A stretch of 64,000 nt of DNA from RGIG4708 sp045633845 (GCA_045633845.1 JAZQZC010000036.1:12719-76718); one strand, 5' to 3'. Positions 1-9,297 are shown, counted from the stretch's first letter. A program made the numbers and translations. Notes: generated by a model not told the origin, from the sequence alone.

Positions 1-1
1 C

Positions 2-460
2 CAAAAAATGATTAACGATATTTCGGAATACGAGTGGGACAGAATGTTTGCCGTAAACACAAAGGGCTGCTTTAACTGCGTAAAGGCAGTGCTCTCCTGT
101 ATGATACACAACAAATACGGCAGAATTATTAATGTTGCATCAATTTGGGGCGAGGTTGGAGCTTCCTGCGAGGTTCATTATTCCGCCTCAAAAGCTGCTG
201 TAATCGGCTTTACAAAGGCTCTGGCAAAAGAGCTTGCACCGTCGGGCATTACTGTAAACTGTATATCTCCTGGAGTTATTGATACCGATATGAATTCACA
301 CCTTGGCAAGGAGGTTTTGCGCGAGCTTGCCGACGAAACACCTGTTGGCAGAATAGGCACTGCCGACGACATTGCCCATGCAGTGGAGTTTTTGATATCA
401 GACAAATCATCTTTTATAACAGGTCAGATTATTGGTATAAACGGCGGATTTGTAATTTAA
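2..460 (+). CDS. SDR-family oxidoreductase, FabG-like (5' end outside the window)
   Basis: This is the C-terminal 150 or so residues of a short-chain dehydrogenase/reductase, closest in style to 3-oxoacyl-ACP reductase FabG. Visible family features are NTKG in the mid-domain, the INVASIWG strand with the catalytic Ser region, the YSASKAA active-site motif (YxxxK), the downstream VNCISPGVIDTDM strand that contacts the cofactor, and the C-terminal FITGQIIGINGG motif. The frame is open to the first base of the window, so the Rossmann GxxxGIG motif lies upstream and the methionine at base 8 is internal. Fatty-acid synthesis is likely but the substrate cannot be settled, because many SDRs share these motifs and the neighbours are missing. 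Confidence 0.85.
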   Translation, partial: QKMINDISEYEWDRMFAVNTKGCFNCVKAVLSCMIHNKYGRIINVASIWGEVGASCEVHYSASKAAVIGFTKALAKELAPSGITVNCISPGVIDTDMNSHLGKEVLRELADETPVGRIGTADDIAHAVEFLISDKSSFITGQIIGINGGFVI

Positions 461-501
461 ATATTATCTTACATAAAATTTATAAAGGTTAAAGCTAATG
501 A

Positions 502-742
502 GCAAAATCGGTGCAAACAGAGTCTGCATATGATATGGTTTTTACAAGTTGTTTTTATATTTTGCCCGATTTGGTGGTAAAATGCCAAGAACAAAATAAG
601 TTCCATAATTATCTTGGCATTTTAGCGCAACCACGACGAAAAAATTTCGGCGGCTTTGCGCGTGCCATTAAATCGGGTAAAATATAAATTACAAATTGTT
701 AAACCACTTATCATCCGCAGACGACGTTTGCACCGATTTTGC
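502..742. mobile_element. Foldback (MITE-like) element, 241 bp
   Basis: A long imperfect palindrome fills most of the 397-bp gap between the SDR gene and the exporter operon. Its ends are a perfect 17-bp inverted repeat, GCAAAATCGGTGCAAAC at 502-518 and its complement at 726-742. Pairing continues inward with interruptions: a segment near 549-570 matches the complement of about 672-695, and TGCCAAGA near 582-589 pairs with TCTTGGCA near 615-622. A second small hairpin (GCGCAA/TTTGCGC) sits around 627-665. There is no open frame with a ribosome site inside. It resembles families A and B in architecture but not in sequence, and this window has one copy. Confidence 0.6.
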
Positions 743-856
743 AAATTTTACATCCACATTATTTTTAGTTTGTTCACAATTCACTAATGTTTTTTTAATG
801 TTAAAATGATATACTTGTTAATATAATAAAGCATATTGTGTAAAAGGAGACCAACT

Positions 857-2635
857 ATGAAAATTTTAAAGCTTCTTGACGGAAAAGTAAATTTAAAATT
901 AGGCAAAAAAAGTCTGGAAATCAGCAAAAAAATTCTGGCAATCATAATTGCGGCATTGCTTGTAGTTTTTGTGTTTACATATTCATTTTTTACAGGCAGC
1001 GACAAAACATCCGCTGAGCTTGTTAACGCCCAGGTTACAAGAGGTGACATTGTAAGCTCTATTGAGGGTACAGGAGTAATTGAGGCAATTAATCAGTACG
1101 AGGTAACCTCTCTTGCAAAAGGTGATATAATTGCCGATTATTTTGAAGAAGGCGACTATGTAGAAAAGGACCAGCTCCTTTACGAGATGGACAGCTCTTC
1201 TGTAGCAAGCACTATTGAGAGGGCGCAGTCAAGTCTTGAAAAAGCGCAGATGAATTACGACCAGGCAACCGAAGATGTTGCCAACCTTAATATAAAGGCA
1301 GACATTTCGGGTGTTATTACATCACTCAACATTAAAAAGGGCGACCAGGTAGGCAACAATACAGTTGTTGCTGAGATTATAGACAGAAGTACAATGCTGC
1401 TCCGTATTCCATTTAATGCAAACGATGCACAAAAGCTTTGGGTGGGGCAGAGTGCTACAGTAAACTTAGAGAGCTCATTTACTTCGGTAAACGGCAAGGT
1501 TTCAAGAATTGCAACAGGCTCAACCATCAACTCCTATGGTGTTGCAGTAACAAACGTTGAGCTTGAGGTACCTAACCCCGGCTCCATTAAGCCAGGTGAC
1601 AAGGCTACTGTTGTAGCAGGAGATTGTGCTTGCAACGACGCAGGTGAATTTGAATATAAAAATGAGTCTACAATCACCGCAAAGGTGTCGGGCAAGGTTA
1701 CGGCTTTAAATTACCACGAGGGTGACAAAATTTCGCAAGGCGCAGTAATTGCGCGTCTGGAGAGTGACAGCGTAACATTAAGCGCACGCTCAAACAGGCT
1801 TTCGCTCAATGATGCGGTAAGCTCACTCAAGGATGCGCAGGAAACTCTTGACGATTACAGAATAACGGCGCCTATTTCGGGCAAGGTTATAGAAAAAACT
1901 GCAAAAGCAGGCGAAAAGCTTGACACAAACTCATCCTCAACAATGGCAATCATTGCAGACCTTTCATCACTTATATTTGAAATGAGCATTGATGAGCTTG
2001 ATATAAGCAAAATCAAAGTGGGTCAGGAGGTTCAGATAACTGCCGATGCAATAGAAAATACCACTTTTACAGGAACTGTAACAAGTGTAAGCATAGTAGG
2101 AACTTCGACTCAGGGTGTTACAAGCTATCCTGTAAAGGTTACTATACAAGACGGCGAGGACAGCGGACTTATACCGGGAATGAACGTAACCGGTAATATT
2201 ATAGTTGAATCGGTAGAGGACGTACTCCGCGTACCTGTTTCGGCAGTAAGAAGAGGCAACTTTGTTATAGTTAAGGATGACGGAACAGTTGACCAAGCAA
2301 ATTACGATGACGGAACAGTTGACGAAGCAAATTACGATGACGGAGCAAAGCTTGACGATGCAGACAAACAGGCAGCACGCCTTGAAAATATGAAAAAACA
2401 GCTTGACATACCTGACGGATATACAGTTGTTCAGGTAGAAACAGGCTTAAGTAATAATACATTTATCGAAATTAAGAGCGGACTTTCCGAGGGGCAGACA
2501 GTTTTACTTCCCGATACCACCGAATCAGCCGCAGCAACTCAGCAAGGTATGATGGGCGGTATGAGAGGAATGCCCGGTGGAATGGGCGGTATGCCTTCAG
2601 GCGGAGGAATGCCCAGTGGCGGTATGCGCCAATAA
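857..2635 (+). CDS. HlyD/MacA-type membrane fusion protein of an ABC exporter
   Basis: Periplasmic-adaptor-like subunit (592 aa) expected to work with the two ABC genes that follow. The start at 857 is chosen because AAAGGAGA lies just upstream; an in-frame ATG at 836 lacks one. Residues about 25-45 form one membrane anchor, then comes a barrel-sandwich/lipoyl half (VTSLAKGDIIADYFEEGDYV), a short coiled coil, a second lipoyl-like half (ITAKVSGKVTALNYHEGD) and a beta-barrel region. Two oddities are an acidic tandem repeat (DDGTVDQANY/DDGTVDEANY, about residues 475-497) and a Met/Gly-rich C-terminal tail (GMMGGMRGMPGGMGGMP). Family members in Gram-positives export peptides, antibiotics or other small molecules; the cargo is unknown. 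Confidence 0.88.
   Translation: MKILKLLDGKVNLKLGKKSLEISKKILAIIIAALLVVFVFTYSFFTGSDKTSAELVNAQVTRGDIVSSIEGTGVIEAINQYEVTSLAKGDIIADYFEEGDYVEKDQLLYEMDSSSVASTIERAQSSLEKAQMNYDQATEDVANLNIKADISGVITSLNIKKGDQVGNNTVVAEIIDRSTMLLRIPFNANDAQKLWVGQSATVNLESSFTSVNGKVSRIATGSTINSYGVAVTNVELEVPNPGSIKPGDKATVVAGDCACNDAGEFEYKNESTITAKVSGKVTALNYHEGDKISQGAVIARLESDSVTLSARSNRLSLNDAVSSLKDAQETLDDYRITAPISGKVIEKTAKAGEKLDTNSSSTMAIIADLSSLIFEMSIDELDISKIKVGQEVQITADAIENTTFTGTVTSVSIVGTSTQGVTSYPVKVTIQDGEDSGLIPGMNVTGNIIVESVEDVLRVPVSAVRRGNFVIVKDDGTVDQANYDDGTVDEANYDDGAKLDDADKQAARLENMKKQLDIPDGYTVVQVETGLSNNTFIEIKSGLSEGQTVLLPDTTESAAATQQGMMGGMRGMPGGMGGMPSGGGMPSGGMRQ
2281..2340 (+). repeat. 30-bp tandem repeat inside the MacA-like gene, two copies
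   Basis: Two adjacent 30-bp units (2281-2310 and 2311-2340) differ by one base (gaccaa versus gacgaa), followed by a degenerate partial third unit. The frame is kept and each unit encodes ten residues of the acidic loop (DDGTVDEANY type). The near-identity of the copies points to recent slippage. Confidence 0.9.
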
Positions 2636-2663
2636 GCATCAGTAAAGGAGATATAGCCGCATA

Positions 2664-3350
2664 ATGATAGAATTAAAAAACATATACAAAATTTACTCAG
2701 ACGGCGACAGCGAAATAAGAGCACTTGACGGCGTATCACTGCATGTGTCACAAGGTGAATTTGTATGTATTGTAGGCTCTTCGGGTTCGGGTAAATCCAC
2801 CTGTATGAACATCATAGGCTGCCTTGACATCCCCACAACAGGTGAATATTGGCTTAATGGCACCGATGTCAGCACAATGGGCGAAAAGGAGCTTGCTCAC
2901 ATACGCAATCGCGAGCTTGGATTTATTTTTCAGCAATACAATCTCATTCCAAAGCTCACTGTGCTTGAAAATGTGGAGCTTCCACTTTTGTACAAGGGCT
3001 TAAAGCCCGCCGAAAGAACGGAAATGGCAAAAAAAGCTCTCCAAAGAGTAGGACTTGCCGACAGAGCCAAAAAATATCCGTCACAGCTTTCGGGAGGTCA
3101 GCAGCAGAGAGTGTCTATTGCACGTGCTCTTGCAGGCAACCCGCCTGTTATACTTGCCGACGAACCCACAGGTGCACTTGATTCAAAAACAGGTAGAGAA
3201 GTGCTTGAATTTTTAAAGCAGCTAAACCGCGAGGGCACAACAATAGTACTTATCACTCATGACAACTCAATAGCTGACCAAATAAAGCGCGTAGTGCGAA
3301 TTCACGACGGAAAAATAGTTGCCGATGAGGTAAAGGAGGATGCACAATGA
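2664..3350 (+). CDS. ABC transporter ATP-binding protein, MacB/LolD type
   Basis: Cytoplasmic ATPase of the exporter (228 aa, usual length for this family). Motifs visible in order: Walker A GSSGSGKS, Q-loop FIFQQYNLIPKLT, signature LSGGQQQR, Walker B VILADEP followed by TGALDS, and the switch His in LITHD. The LTVLENVELPL stretch is typical of the LolD/MacB subgroup. It follows the fusion protein by 28 bp and overlaps the permease gene by 4 bp (ATGA), so the three subunits are translationally coupled. Confidence 0.95.
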   Translation: MIELKNIYKIYSDGDSEIRALDGVSLHVSQGEFVCIVGSSGSGKSTCMNIIGCLDIPTTGEYWLNGTDVSTMGEKELAHIRNRELGFIFQQYNLIPKLTVLENVELPLLYKGLKPAERTEMAKKALQRVGLADRAKKYPSQLSGGQQQRVSIARALAGNPPVILADEPTGALDSKTGREVLEFLKQLNREGTTIVLITHDNSIADQIKRVVRIHDGKIVADEVKEDAQ

Positions 3351-4525
3351 ATATAAAACAGGCATTCGGCCTTGCACTCAAAAGCCTTGCCGGAAGCAAA
3401 ATGCGCTCATTTTTGACAATGCTGGGCATCATTATCGGTGTTGCAGCGGTTATAGTTATTGTAAGCATAGTAAATGGTATGACTCAGGATGTTTTGAGTG
3501 AGTTTGAAAATCTTGGTGCTACCACAATAACAGTAAGCGTAAGGGGCAGAGGCGGCAACAGAAGCGTATCTATAGATGATATGCAAAATCTTGTTGACGA
3601 CAACCCCCAATACCTTGAGTCTATGACACCAAACATTGTGGTTGCAGGCGCAACTGCCAAAAACGGCAGCACAAATGTTGATGTCTCAAGCTGTGTGGGC
3701 GTTAACGAAAATTATGCTCACATTAAGGGGCTCACAATAGAACAGGGCAGAAGCATCGAATATGTGGATTGCGAAGCAATACTGCGTAACTGTGTAATAG
3801 GCACATATATAGCAAATGAGCTGTACGGAACCAACGATGTTGTAGGTGAAACAATAAAGCTTAACGGATATTCATTTCAGATTGTGGGCGTACTTGAAGA
3901 AACTGCCGACAGTGAAGAGGCAAGCGCCGATGATGTGATAATTATTCCGTACACAATGGCATCGAGAGTGTCAAACAGCTTTACAATGGGCAGCTATACC
4001 TTTAATGCCACAAGCAAAGAGGTTGCTGACAAGGCTCAGGATTTTATTGAGGAATATCTTTTTGGTGTGTTTTCAAATACCAATGCTTACACGGTGAGCA
4101 ATATGGCAAGTATAATAGAGGTTATCAATGAGCTCACTGACACAATGTCCCTTGTGCTTGCGGGTGTTGCAGGTGTTTCGCTTCTTGTTGGCGGCATCGG
4201 TATTATGAACATAATGCTTGTGTCGGTAACAGAGCGCACAAGAGAGATAGGTATACGCAAATCCCTCGGTGCCACGCCGTGGGATATAATGAGCCAGTTT
4301 GTTGTAGAAGCAATAACTACAAGCTGTATAGGAGGGGTAATTGGCATCCTGCTTGGTATTGCCGGGTCGTATGCCGCCACGCTGTTTGGATTGACAGCGA
4401 TACCATCCGTTCCGGCTATGCTTATATCTTTTACTGTATCTGCATTTGTAGGTATAGCATTTGGTTATTTCCCTGCAAAAAAAGCAGCATCGCTCAATCC
4501 GATAGATGCTTTGCGATATGATTAA
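3347..4525 (+). CDS. ABC transporter permease, MacB/FtsX type
   Basis: Membrane subunit (392 aa) with the MacB topology: TM1 at about residues 20-42 (MLGIIIGVAAVIVIVSI), a large extracytoplasmic domain (about 45-270), then three TM helices (LVLAGVAGVSLLVGGIGIMNIMLV; CIGGVIGILLGIAGSYAAT; MLISFTVSAFVGIAFGYFPA). The cytoplasmic loop TERTREIGIRKSLGA is the conserved MacB coupling segment, and the end NPIDALRYD is also typical. With the two preceding genes it forms a complete MacA-ATPase-permease set, with the ATPase on a separate chain as is usual in Gram-positives. Confidence 0.93.
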   Translation: MNIKQAFGLALKSLAGSKMRSFLTMLGIIIGVAAVIVIVSIVNGMTQDVLSEFENLGATTITVSVRGRGGNRSVSIDDMQNLVDDNPQYLESMTPNIVVAGATAKNGSTNVDVSSCVGVNENYAHIKGLTIEQGRSIEYVDCEAILRNCVIGTYIANELYGTNDVVGETIKLNGYSFQIVGVLEETADSEEASADDVIIIPYTMASRVSNSFTMGSYTFNATSKEVADKAQDFIEEYLFGVFSNTNAYTVSNMASIIEVINELTDTMSLVLAGVAGVSLLVGGIGIMNIMLVSVTERTREIGIRKSLGATPWDIMSQFVVEAITTSCIGGVIGILLGIAGSYAATLFGLTAIPSVPAMLISFTVSAFVGIAFGYFPAKKAASLNPIDALRYD

Positions 4526-4544
4526 AAAAGGAGTTGATTTAAAT

Positions 4545-6851
4545 ATGAAAAAAAGAATTTTGTGTTTAATAGTGGTATTATCAATGCTGCTTTGCTCATA
4601 TCCAACACTAAGTTTTGCATCTGATGCTGCATACAACGAGGAGAGTGCAATAACTCTTGTTAAAACACTCCAAATAATGATTGGCGACGAAAACGGCGAT
4701 ATGGAGCTTGACAAAAATGTTTCCAGAGCAGAATTTGCAAAAATTGCCGTTGTAATGTCGCAGTTTCGCAAAACAGTTGCAACATCCGGTACAACATCGG
4801 TATTTTGGGACTGTACCTTTAAGCACTGGGCGTCACCATATGTAAGAGTTGCTGTTACAAACGGAATTATAACAGGATATCCCGACGGCACCTTCCGCCC
4901 CGAAAACACTGTTGCTCTGGAGGAAGCAGTTACAATAATGCTTAAGCTCCTTGGCTATACAAACGATGATTTTGGCACCTCGTGGCCATATGGTCAGATG
5001 GGTATTGCAGCAAGCGCCCACATTCTTGACAACGTAGACAAAAACATAGGTGATACACTCAAGCGCAGGGATGTGTTAAAAATAGTATATAACACGCTTG
5101 TTGCAAATCCAAAAAATGCACAGAGCGTGTCGTCAAAGTATCTTGAACAGCTTGACTGCAACTTGTACGAGGATGCAATAATCATTGCCACAAATAAGCA
5201 AAACAACTCTGTAACACCCGGCTATGTGCTCACAAGTGCAGGCACCTTTAAAATAAGCGGCAGCCTTGACGACGACCTTATTGGCCGCAAAGGCGACCTC
5301 ATAACCGAAAACGGCAACGACTATGCGGGCTTTATGCCATCTGTTCAGACAGCGCAAAAGCACGTTGTATATTCAAGGCTCAGCGATACACTTGTTACAT
5401 ACTGTGACGGTGCAATGACAAGCTTTTCGGTAGATTCAAACGTTACTGCATATTTAGATACAAACAAAACAACATACGGCTCTGTTAAAAGCTCAATTTC
5501 TACAGGTGACACCATTTATCTTATGAAAAATGCGTCGGGCAGCGTTGACTACATAACAGTTGCCACAAATAATATGGAGGGCCCAAAAACAGTTACTTCA
5601 TCGGGATGGTACAATTCGTTTACATCTGATGTGTCGACTCTTACAGTTATGCGTGATGGTGTAAGGTCGGCTGCTTCGGATATTCAGACAAATGACATTG
5701 TGTACTATCTTGAGGATGTAAACACTGTGTTTGCATACAGCCGCAAAATTACAGGTGTGTACGAAAAAGCTACACCAAACAGAGATATGCCTACTTCAAT
5801 TACAGTGTCGGGTACACAATATACTCTCGAAACTGCTGCCGCATTTGACAAGGTTTCGTCAAACGGTGATTGCAAAATAGGTGATACTATCACACTTCTT
5901 ATAGGCAAAGACGGTCAGGTTGCTGATGTTATGTCGGCAACCGGCTCAACCTCTGCAGTTGCGGGCTATCTTGTGGCAACAGGTACAAAACAGTTTACAA
6001 ATGCCGACGGCGATGCGTATTCTTCGGTATATGCGTCGCTTGTGTGCTCTGACGGCAACGAGCTTGAGGTTATTACAAGGAACGACTATTCAACATATAT
6101 CAACAAGGTAATGAATGTAAAATTCAACGATGGTGTTGCCTCTCTTTCGGTTGCAAAGGCAGACACAAATGTGTACGGAGCAGTTGACAGCGATACACTT
6201 AAAATTGGCACACACACCGTTGCCGAGGGAGCAAATATTCTTGATATAACAACCAACGACAGCGATGACGAGCCTGGAGCATATACTGTTACATATCTGC
6301 AAAGGCTTGACGGAGTATATGTGGAAGCAAATAAGGTTTTGTACTGCAAAAAGAACAACAAGGGTGAAATATCCGATTTGATTCTCCAAAATGTAACAGG
6401 TGATGCATATAGCTACGGTGTAATAACAAACCTTACCGAAAGCGGCTCAAACGAGGGTATGTCGGTATCCTCCAAGCGATACACCTGTGATATTCTTGGA
6501 AAGCAGTACTCCTGCTCAATCAACTATGGCAGTACTTTTAAAAAGAGTATGCCTGCAGCGTTTATTCTCTCGGGAGGAAGCATTGTGGGTATGAAGGCTC
6601 TCAATCACTATTCGGGAGTTGTAAAAGCAGTTAACGAAGGTACAATCACAATTGCTTCAAATACTTATCTTTTGAGCGACGATGTGGCAGTGTACAAGGT
6701 AACGGCAAGCGGAAGCGCAACCTCTGCATTTACAATACTGCCTATAAGCGAGCTGAAAAATAATCTCAGTGACTATTCGGTATCCGCTTATTATGACAAA
6801 ACTCAGGACAAGGGCGGAAGAGTTAGGGTAATAATAGCTAAGGAAAGATAA
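4545..6851 (+). CDS. S-layer homology (SLH) domain surface protein
   Basis: Secreted protein of 768 aa. The start at 4545 has AAAAGGAG upstream; a longer in-frame extension overlaps the permease and is rejected. An N-terminal signal peptide (MKKRILCLIVVLSMLLCSYP..FA) ends near residue 25. Residues about 30-205 contain SLH modules, the clearest being AVTNGIITGYPDGTFRPENTVALEEAVTIMLKLLGY; these bind pyruvylated secondary cell-wall polymer in known proteins. The remaining 550 or so residues are beta-rich and Thr/Ser/Asp-rich with no recognised catalytic motif. It starts 19 bp after the permease stop, so it is probably co-transcribed with the exporter. Confidence 0.85.
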   Translation: MKKRILCLIVVLSMLLCSYPTLSFASDAAYNEESAITLVKTLQIMIGDENGDMELDKNVSRAEFAKIAVVMSQFRKTVATSGTTSVFWDCTFKHWASPYVRVAVTNGIITGYPDGTFRPENTVALEEAVTIMLKLLGYTNDDFGTSWPYGQMGIAASAHILDNVDKNIGDTLKRRDVLKIVYNTLVANPKNAQSVSSKYLEQLDCNLYEDAIIIATNKQNNSVTPGYVLTSAGTFKISGSLDDDLIGRKGDLITENGNDYAGFMPSVQTAQKHVVYSRLSDTLVTYCDGAMTSFSVDSNVTAYLDTNKTTYGSVKSSISTGDTIYLMKNASGSVDYITVATNNMEGPKTVTSSGWYNSFTSDVSTLTVMRDGVRSAASDIQTNDIVYYLEDVNTVFAYSRKITGVYEKATPNRDMPTSITVSGTQYTLETAAAFDKVSSNGDCKIGDTITLLIGKDGQVADVMSATGSTSAVAGYLVATGTKQFTNADGDAYSSVYASLVCSDGNELEVITRNDYSTYINKVMNVKFNDGVASLSVAKADTNVYGAVDSDTLKIGTHTVAEGANILDITTNDSDDEPGAYTVTYLQRLDGVYVEANKVLYCKKNNKGEISDLILQNVTGDAYSYGVITNLTESGSNEGMSVSSKRYTCDILGKQYSCSINYGSTFKKSMPAAFILSGGSIVGMKALNHYSGVVKAVNEGTITIASNTYLLSDDVAVYKVTASGSATSAFTILPISELKNNLSDYSVSAYYDKTQDKGGRVRVIIAKER

Positions 6852-6854
6852 GTC

Positions 6855-6905
6855 GACCTTCAAAAAAGGATGCACCGCAAATGCGGTGCATCCTTTTTTG
6901 AAGGT
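6855..6905. terminator. Long hairpin terminator after the SLH gene
   Basis: A nearly perfect stem (about 24 bp each arm, loop AA) runs from GACCTTCAAAAAAGGATGCA to its complement and contains T-runs in both directions. It separates the plus-strand exporter operon from the convergent minus-strand lipoprotein gene and can serve both. Confidence 0.9.
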
Positions 6906-6917
6906 CTTGTAATCTTA

Positions 6918-6944
6918 GTAGGGGTCGATGCCCACATCGACCCG
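6918..6944 (+). repeat. Short dispersed palindrome GTAGGGG...CCCG, copy 1
   Basis: GTAGGGGTCGATG, a 4-base loop (CCCA), then CATCGACCCG form a 9-bp stem. The same frame (GTAGGGG, variable stem, CCCG) recurs in opposite orientation at 34787-34813 with different but self-complementary stem bases, so it is a repeat family and not only part of the terminator beside it. Confidence 0.55.
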
Positions 6945-6958
6945 AAAAATCATATAAA

Positions 6959-8506
6959 TTATTTGTATGATATAAAAAAGTTGCCTATATCACCATAAAA
7001 GGTAGACATATTTGCGGTAATGCCGCCTTTGATGTAGCTGCTTACAAACAACGCAGTGTTTGTGTGAAACAATGGGATTTGCGGCACATTTTCGTCAAAA
7101 TATTTACGGAAGTTTTCAAAAAACAGCTCGCTGTTTTGCTTGTCGGGTGACATCATATTGAGGTTTGCAAGCAGACTGTCAAATTCGTCATTTGCAAATG
7201 TACATACATTCTGGTTTGTTTTTTGAAGCGAGCTGAACATAAAGTCCATATTCATATTGTTGTTCATTATAACTTCGCCAATATACAAATCATAATCCGC
7301 TTCGCTTATTCGCTGCTTGTATTGTTCAAAGTTAACTGCCTCAGGCACAAGAGTAATTCCGTAAGGCTCAAATGCCTTTTTGAGATAGGCGGCGGTTCGC
7401 TGTTTAATGTCGCTTTCACTGTTGTACAAAAGCTTAAGCGAAAGGTTGTATTTAAGTATCTGAGGCTTTTGGGTGCTCTGTGAGCTGCCGCTTTCACTTT
7501 TTGCAGCATTTTCAAAATAATATGCGGTGGATATTATAGGCAGTGTTGCGGGAGATGCGTGTGAAAACATTACATCCTCCACAATTTCATTTCTGTTTAT
7601 AATGCTGTTTATATCACGCCTCAGTACAACATCGCTTGTGGGCTCTTTGTTTGTGTTGATGCCGATAAAGGCATAACGCGGTGAGCTTGTTTCGTATATT
7701 TTGTGATTTGCAGTAAAGTTGAATTTGCCCCAGTTGCTTCCATTGGTGGTGAACATATCAATTTCGCCTGCATCAAATGCGTGAACAAGGTCGTCTGAGC
7801 TATGCATAAACGAAATCTTTATACTGTCAAGATATGCCTTTTTGCTGCCGTACCATTGGTCGTTGCGTACAAAGGTCATATTTTTGTTTTGCAGTCTGCC
7901 ATCATATTTGAATTTGCCTGTTCCTATTGGCACAAAAGAAGAATTCTCCTTTGCAAAGCTCTGCTTTGCAAGCCCTGCGGGAAGTATAGGAAAGTCAAGA
8001 GCATTTACAAAATCAGCCTGTGGTGATATAAGCTCTATGGATACTGTAAGGGCATCTGTTATTTTGTAGCTGAGTACATTTTTAAAAAGCTCACTGTACG
8101 GAGTTTCGTAGTGCTTAATATAGTCAAAGGTTGCAACAACATCTGCTGCATCTAAGATTGTACCATCGTGAAATTTAATATCGGGCTTTATTTTAATGGT
8201 ATATATTTTGTTGGATGTAGAAACTGTGTAGCTCTGCGCAACAACAGGAGTTGCCTCAAGGGTGCTTTCTGCCTTAAAAAGACCTTCGTACACAATCATA
8301 AGCACATCGCGCACATTCTGATACTGTGTGGCAAGGGGGTTGAGCGTATCGGGCACAAAGCATGCAAGAGTTATGCTGCCTCCCTGCTGAGGTATTAAAT
8401 TTTCGGAGCTTGGCTGCTCGCCCTGCGTATCATCCTTTGTGCATCCGCCAAATACAAGTGCCGCAGCCATAACAAGAGCTGCCAGTTTAAAAGATTTGTT
8501 TTTCAT
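6959..8506 (-). CDS. Peptide/nickel-type ABC transporter substrate-binding lipoprotein (SBP_bac_5)
   Basis: Extracellular solute-binding protein of 515 aa. The start at 8506 has GGAG upstream and opens with a lipoprotein signal (MKNKSFKLAALVMAAALVFGGC), the Cys being the lipidation site. The opening QQGGSITLACFVPDTLNPLATQYQNVRDVLMIVYEGLF and the IKPDIKFHDGTILDAADVVATF motif are diagnostic of the OppA/DppA family. No permease or ATPase genes are adjacent, so its transporter is elsewhere or it acts as an orphan sensor. It lies 14 bp downstream of ymdB on the same strand. Confidence 0.88.
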   Translation of the reverse strand: MKNKSFKLAALVMAAALVFGGCTKDDTQGEQPSSENLIPQQGGSITLACFVPDTLNPLATQYQNVRDVLMIVYEGLFKAESTLEATPVVAQSYTVSTSNKIYTIKIKPDIKFHDGTILDAADVVATFDYIKHYETPYSELFKNVLSYKITDALTVSIELISPQADFVNALDFPILPAGLAKQSFAKENSSFVPIGTGKFKYDGRLQNKNMTFVRNDQWYGSKKAYLDSIKISFMHSSDDLVHAFDAGEIDMFTTNGSNWGKFNFTANHKIYETSSPRYAFIGINTNKEPTSDVVLRRDINSIINRNEIVEDVMFSHASPATLPIISTAYYFENAAKSESGSSQSTQKPQILKYNLSLKLLYNSESDIKQRTAAYLKKAFEPYGITLVPEAVNFEQYKQRISEADYDLYIGEVIMNNNMNMDFMFSSLQKTNQNVCTFANDEFDSLLANLNMMSPDKQNSELFFENFRKYFDENVPQIPLFHTNTALFVSSYIKGGITANMSTFYGDIGNFFISYK

Positions 8507-8520
8507 TTTAAATTCTCCAG

Positions 8521-9297
8521 TCAGTCGGTGTACAACAAACGGCTTATTTTTGTGCATTTGTTTGTATTTTCGTCTATTTGTACTATAATGCCGCATAGCT
8601 TTGCTTTGCCGCTTGCATGCTCAAATTTTTGGGGCAGGGCAGTGGTAAAGCGCTGAATTATTATCTCTTTAGAAATTCCCAGCACCGAGTGAATTGCCCC
8701 TGTCATACCAATATCGGTTATATATGCAGTGCCTTTTGGCAGTATTGTTTCGTCAGCCGTCTGCACATGGGTATGAGTGCCAAACACACAGGTCGCTTTT
8801 CCGTCCAGAAAATATCCCATAGCAATTTTTTCGCTTGTGGTTTCTGCGTGAAAATCCACCATTATAATATCGGCTTCGTTTTTGTATTTTTGTATTTCTG
8901 CTTCTGCTGCCTTAAAGGGGCAGTCAATATTAAGCAGATTAACTCTGCCCATAACGTTGATTATGCATATTTTTTTGCCGTTGCAATTAAGCAGCATACT
9001 GCCACAGCCTGGTGTACCCTCGGGGTAATTAAGAGGCCGCACTATATTGTTTTCGTTTTCGAGAATTTTTACAACATCCTTTTTGCCAAAGGTGTGATTG
9101 CCCATTGTAAATGCATCAATGCCAATTTCGCAAAGTGTGTGGTAGTCGCCAAACGTGAGTCCGTTGCCACCCGACACGTTTTCGGCATTTGCGATACAAA
9201 AATCTATGTTGTAATCCTGTTTTATTTCGCGGAGAACAAGGGATGTGTAACCCAGTCCGCAATCTCCGAAAATATCTCCGATAACCAAAATATTCAT
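8521..9297 (-). CDS. ymdB: YmdB-family metallophosphoesterase (TIGR00282)
   Basis: 258-aa calcineurin-like phosphoesterase. The metal-binding motifs are visible in order: MNILVIGDIFGD at the N-terminus, NAENVSGGNG, GNHTFGKKD, then VDFHAETTSEK and FGTHTHVQTAD. In Bacillus subtilis YmdB is a 2',3'/3',5'-cyclic nucleotide phosphodiesterase affecting biofilm and motility, and its gene follows rny, exactly the order seen here. The neighbouring rny on the same strand supports the assignment. Confidence 0.93.
   Translation of the reverse strand: MNILVIGDIFGDCGLGYTSLVLREIKQDYNIDFCIANAENVSGGNGLTFGDYHTLCEIGIDAFTMGNHTFGKKDVVKILENENNIVRPLNYPEGTPGCGSMLLNCNGKKICIINVMGRVNLLNIDCPFKAAEAEIQKYKNEADIIMVDFHAETTSEKIAMGYFLDGKATCVFGTHTHVQTADETILPKGTAYITDIGMTGAIHSVLGISKEIIIQRFTTALPQKFEHASGKAKLCGIIVQIDENTNKCTKISRLLYTD

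Noticed and set aside
780..856. Promoter for the exporter operon (TATAAT at 822-827)
   Set aside because: The -10 box is good but no acceptable -35 hexamer lies 16-18 bp upstream in this A/T-rich stretch, so it was not listed as a feature.
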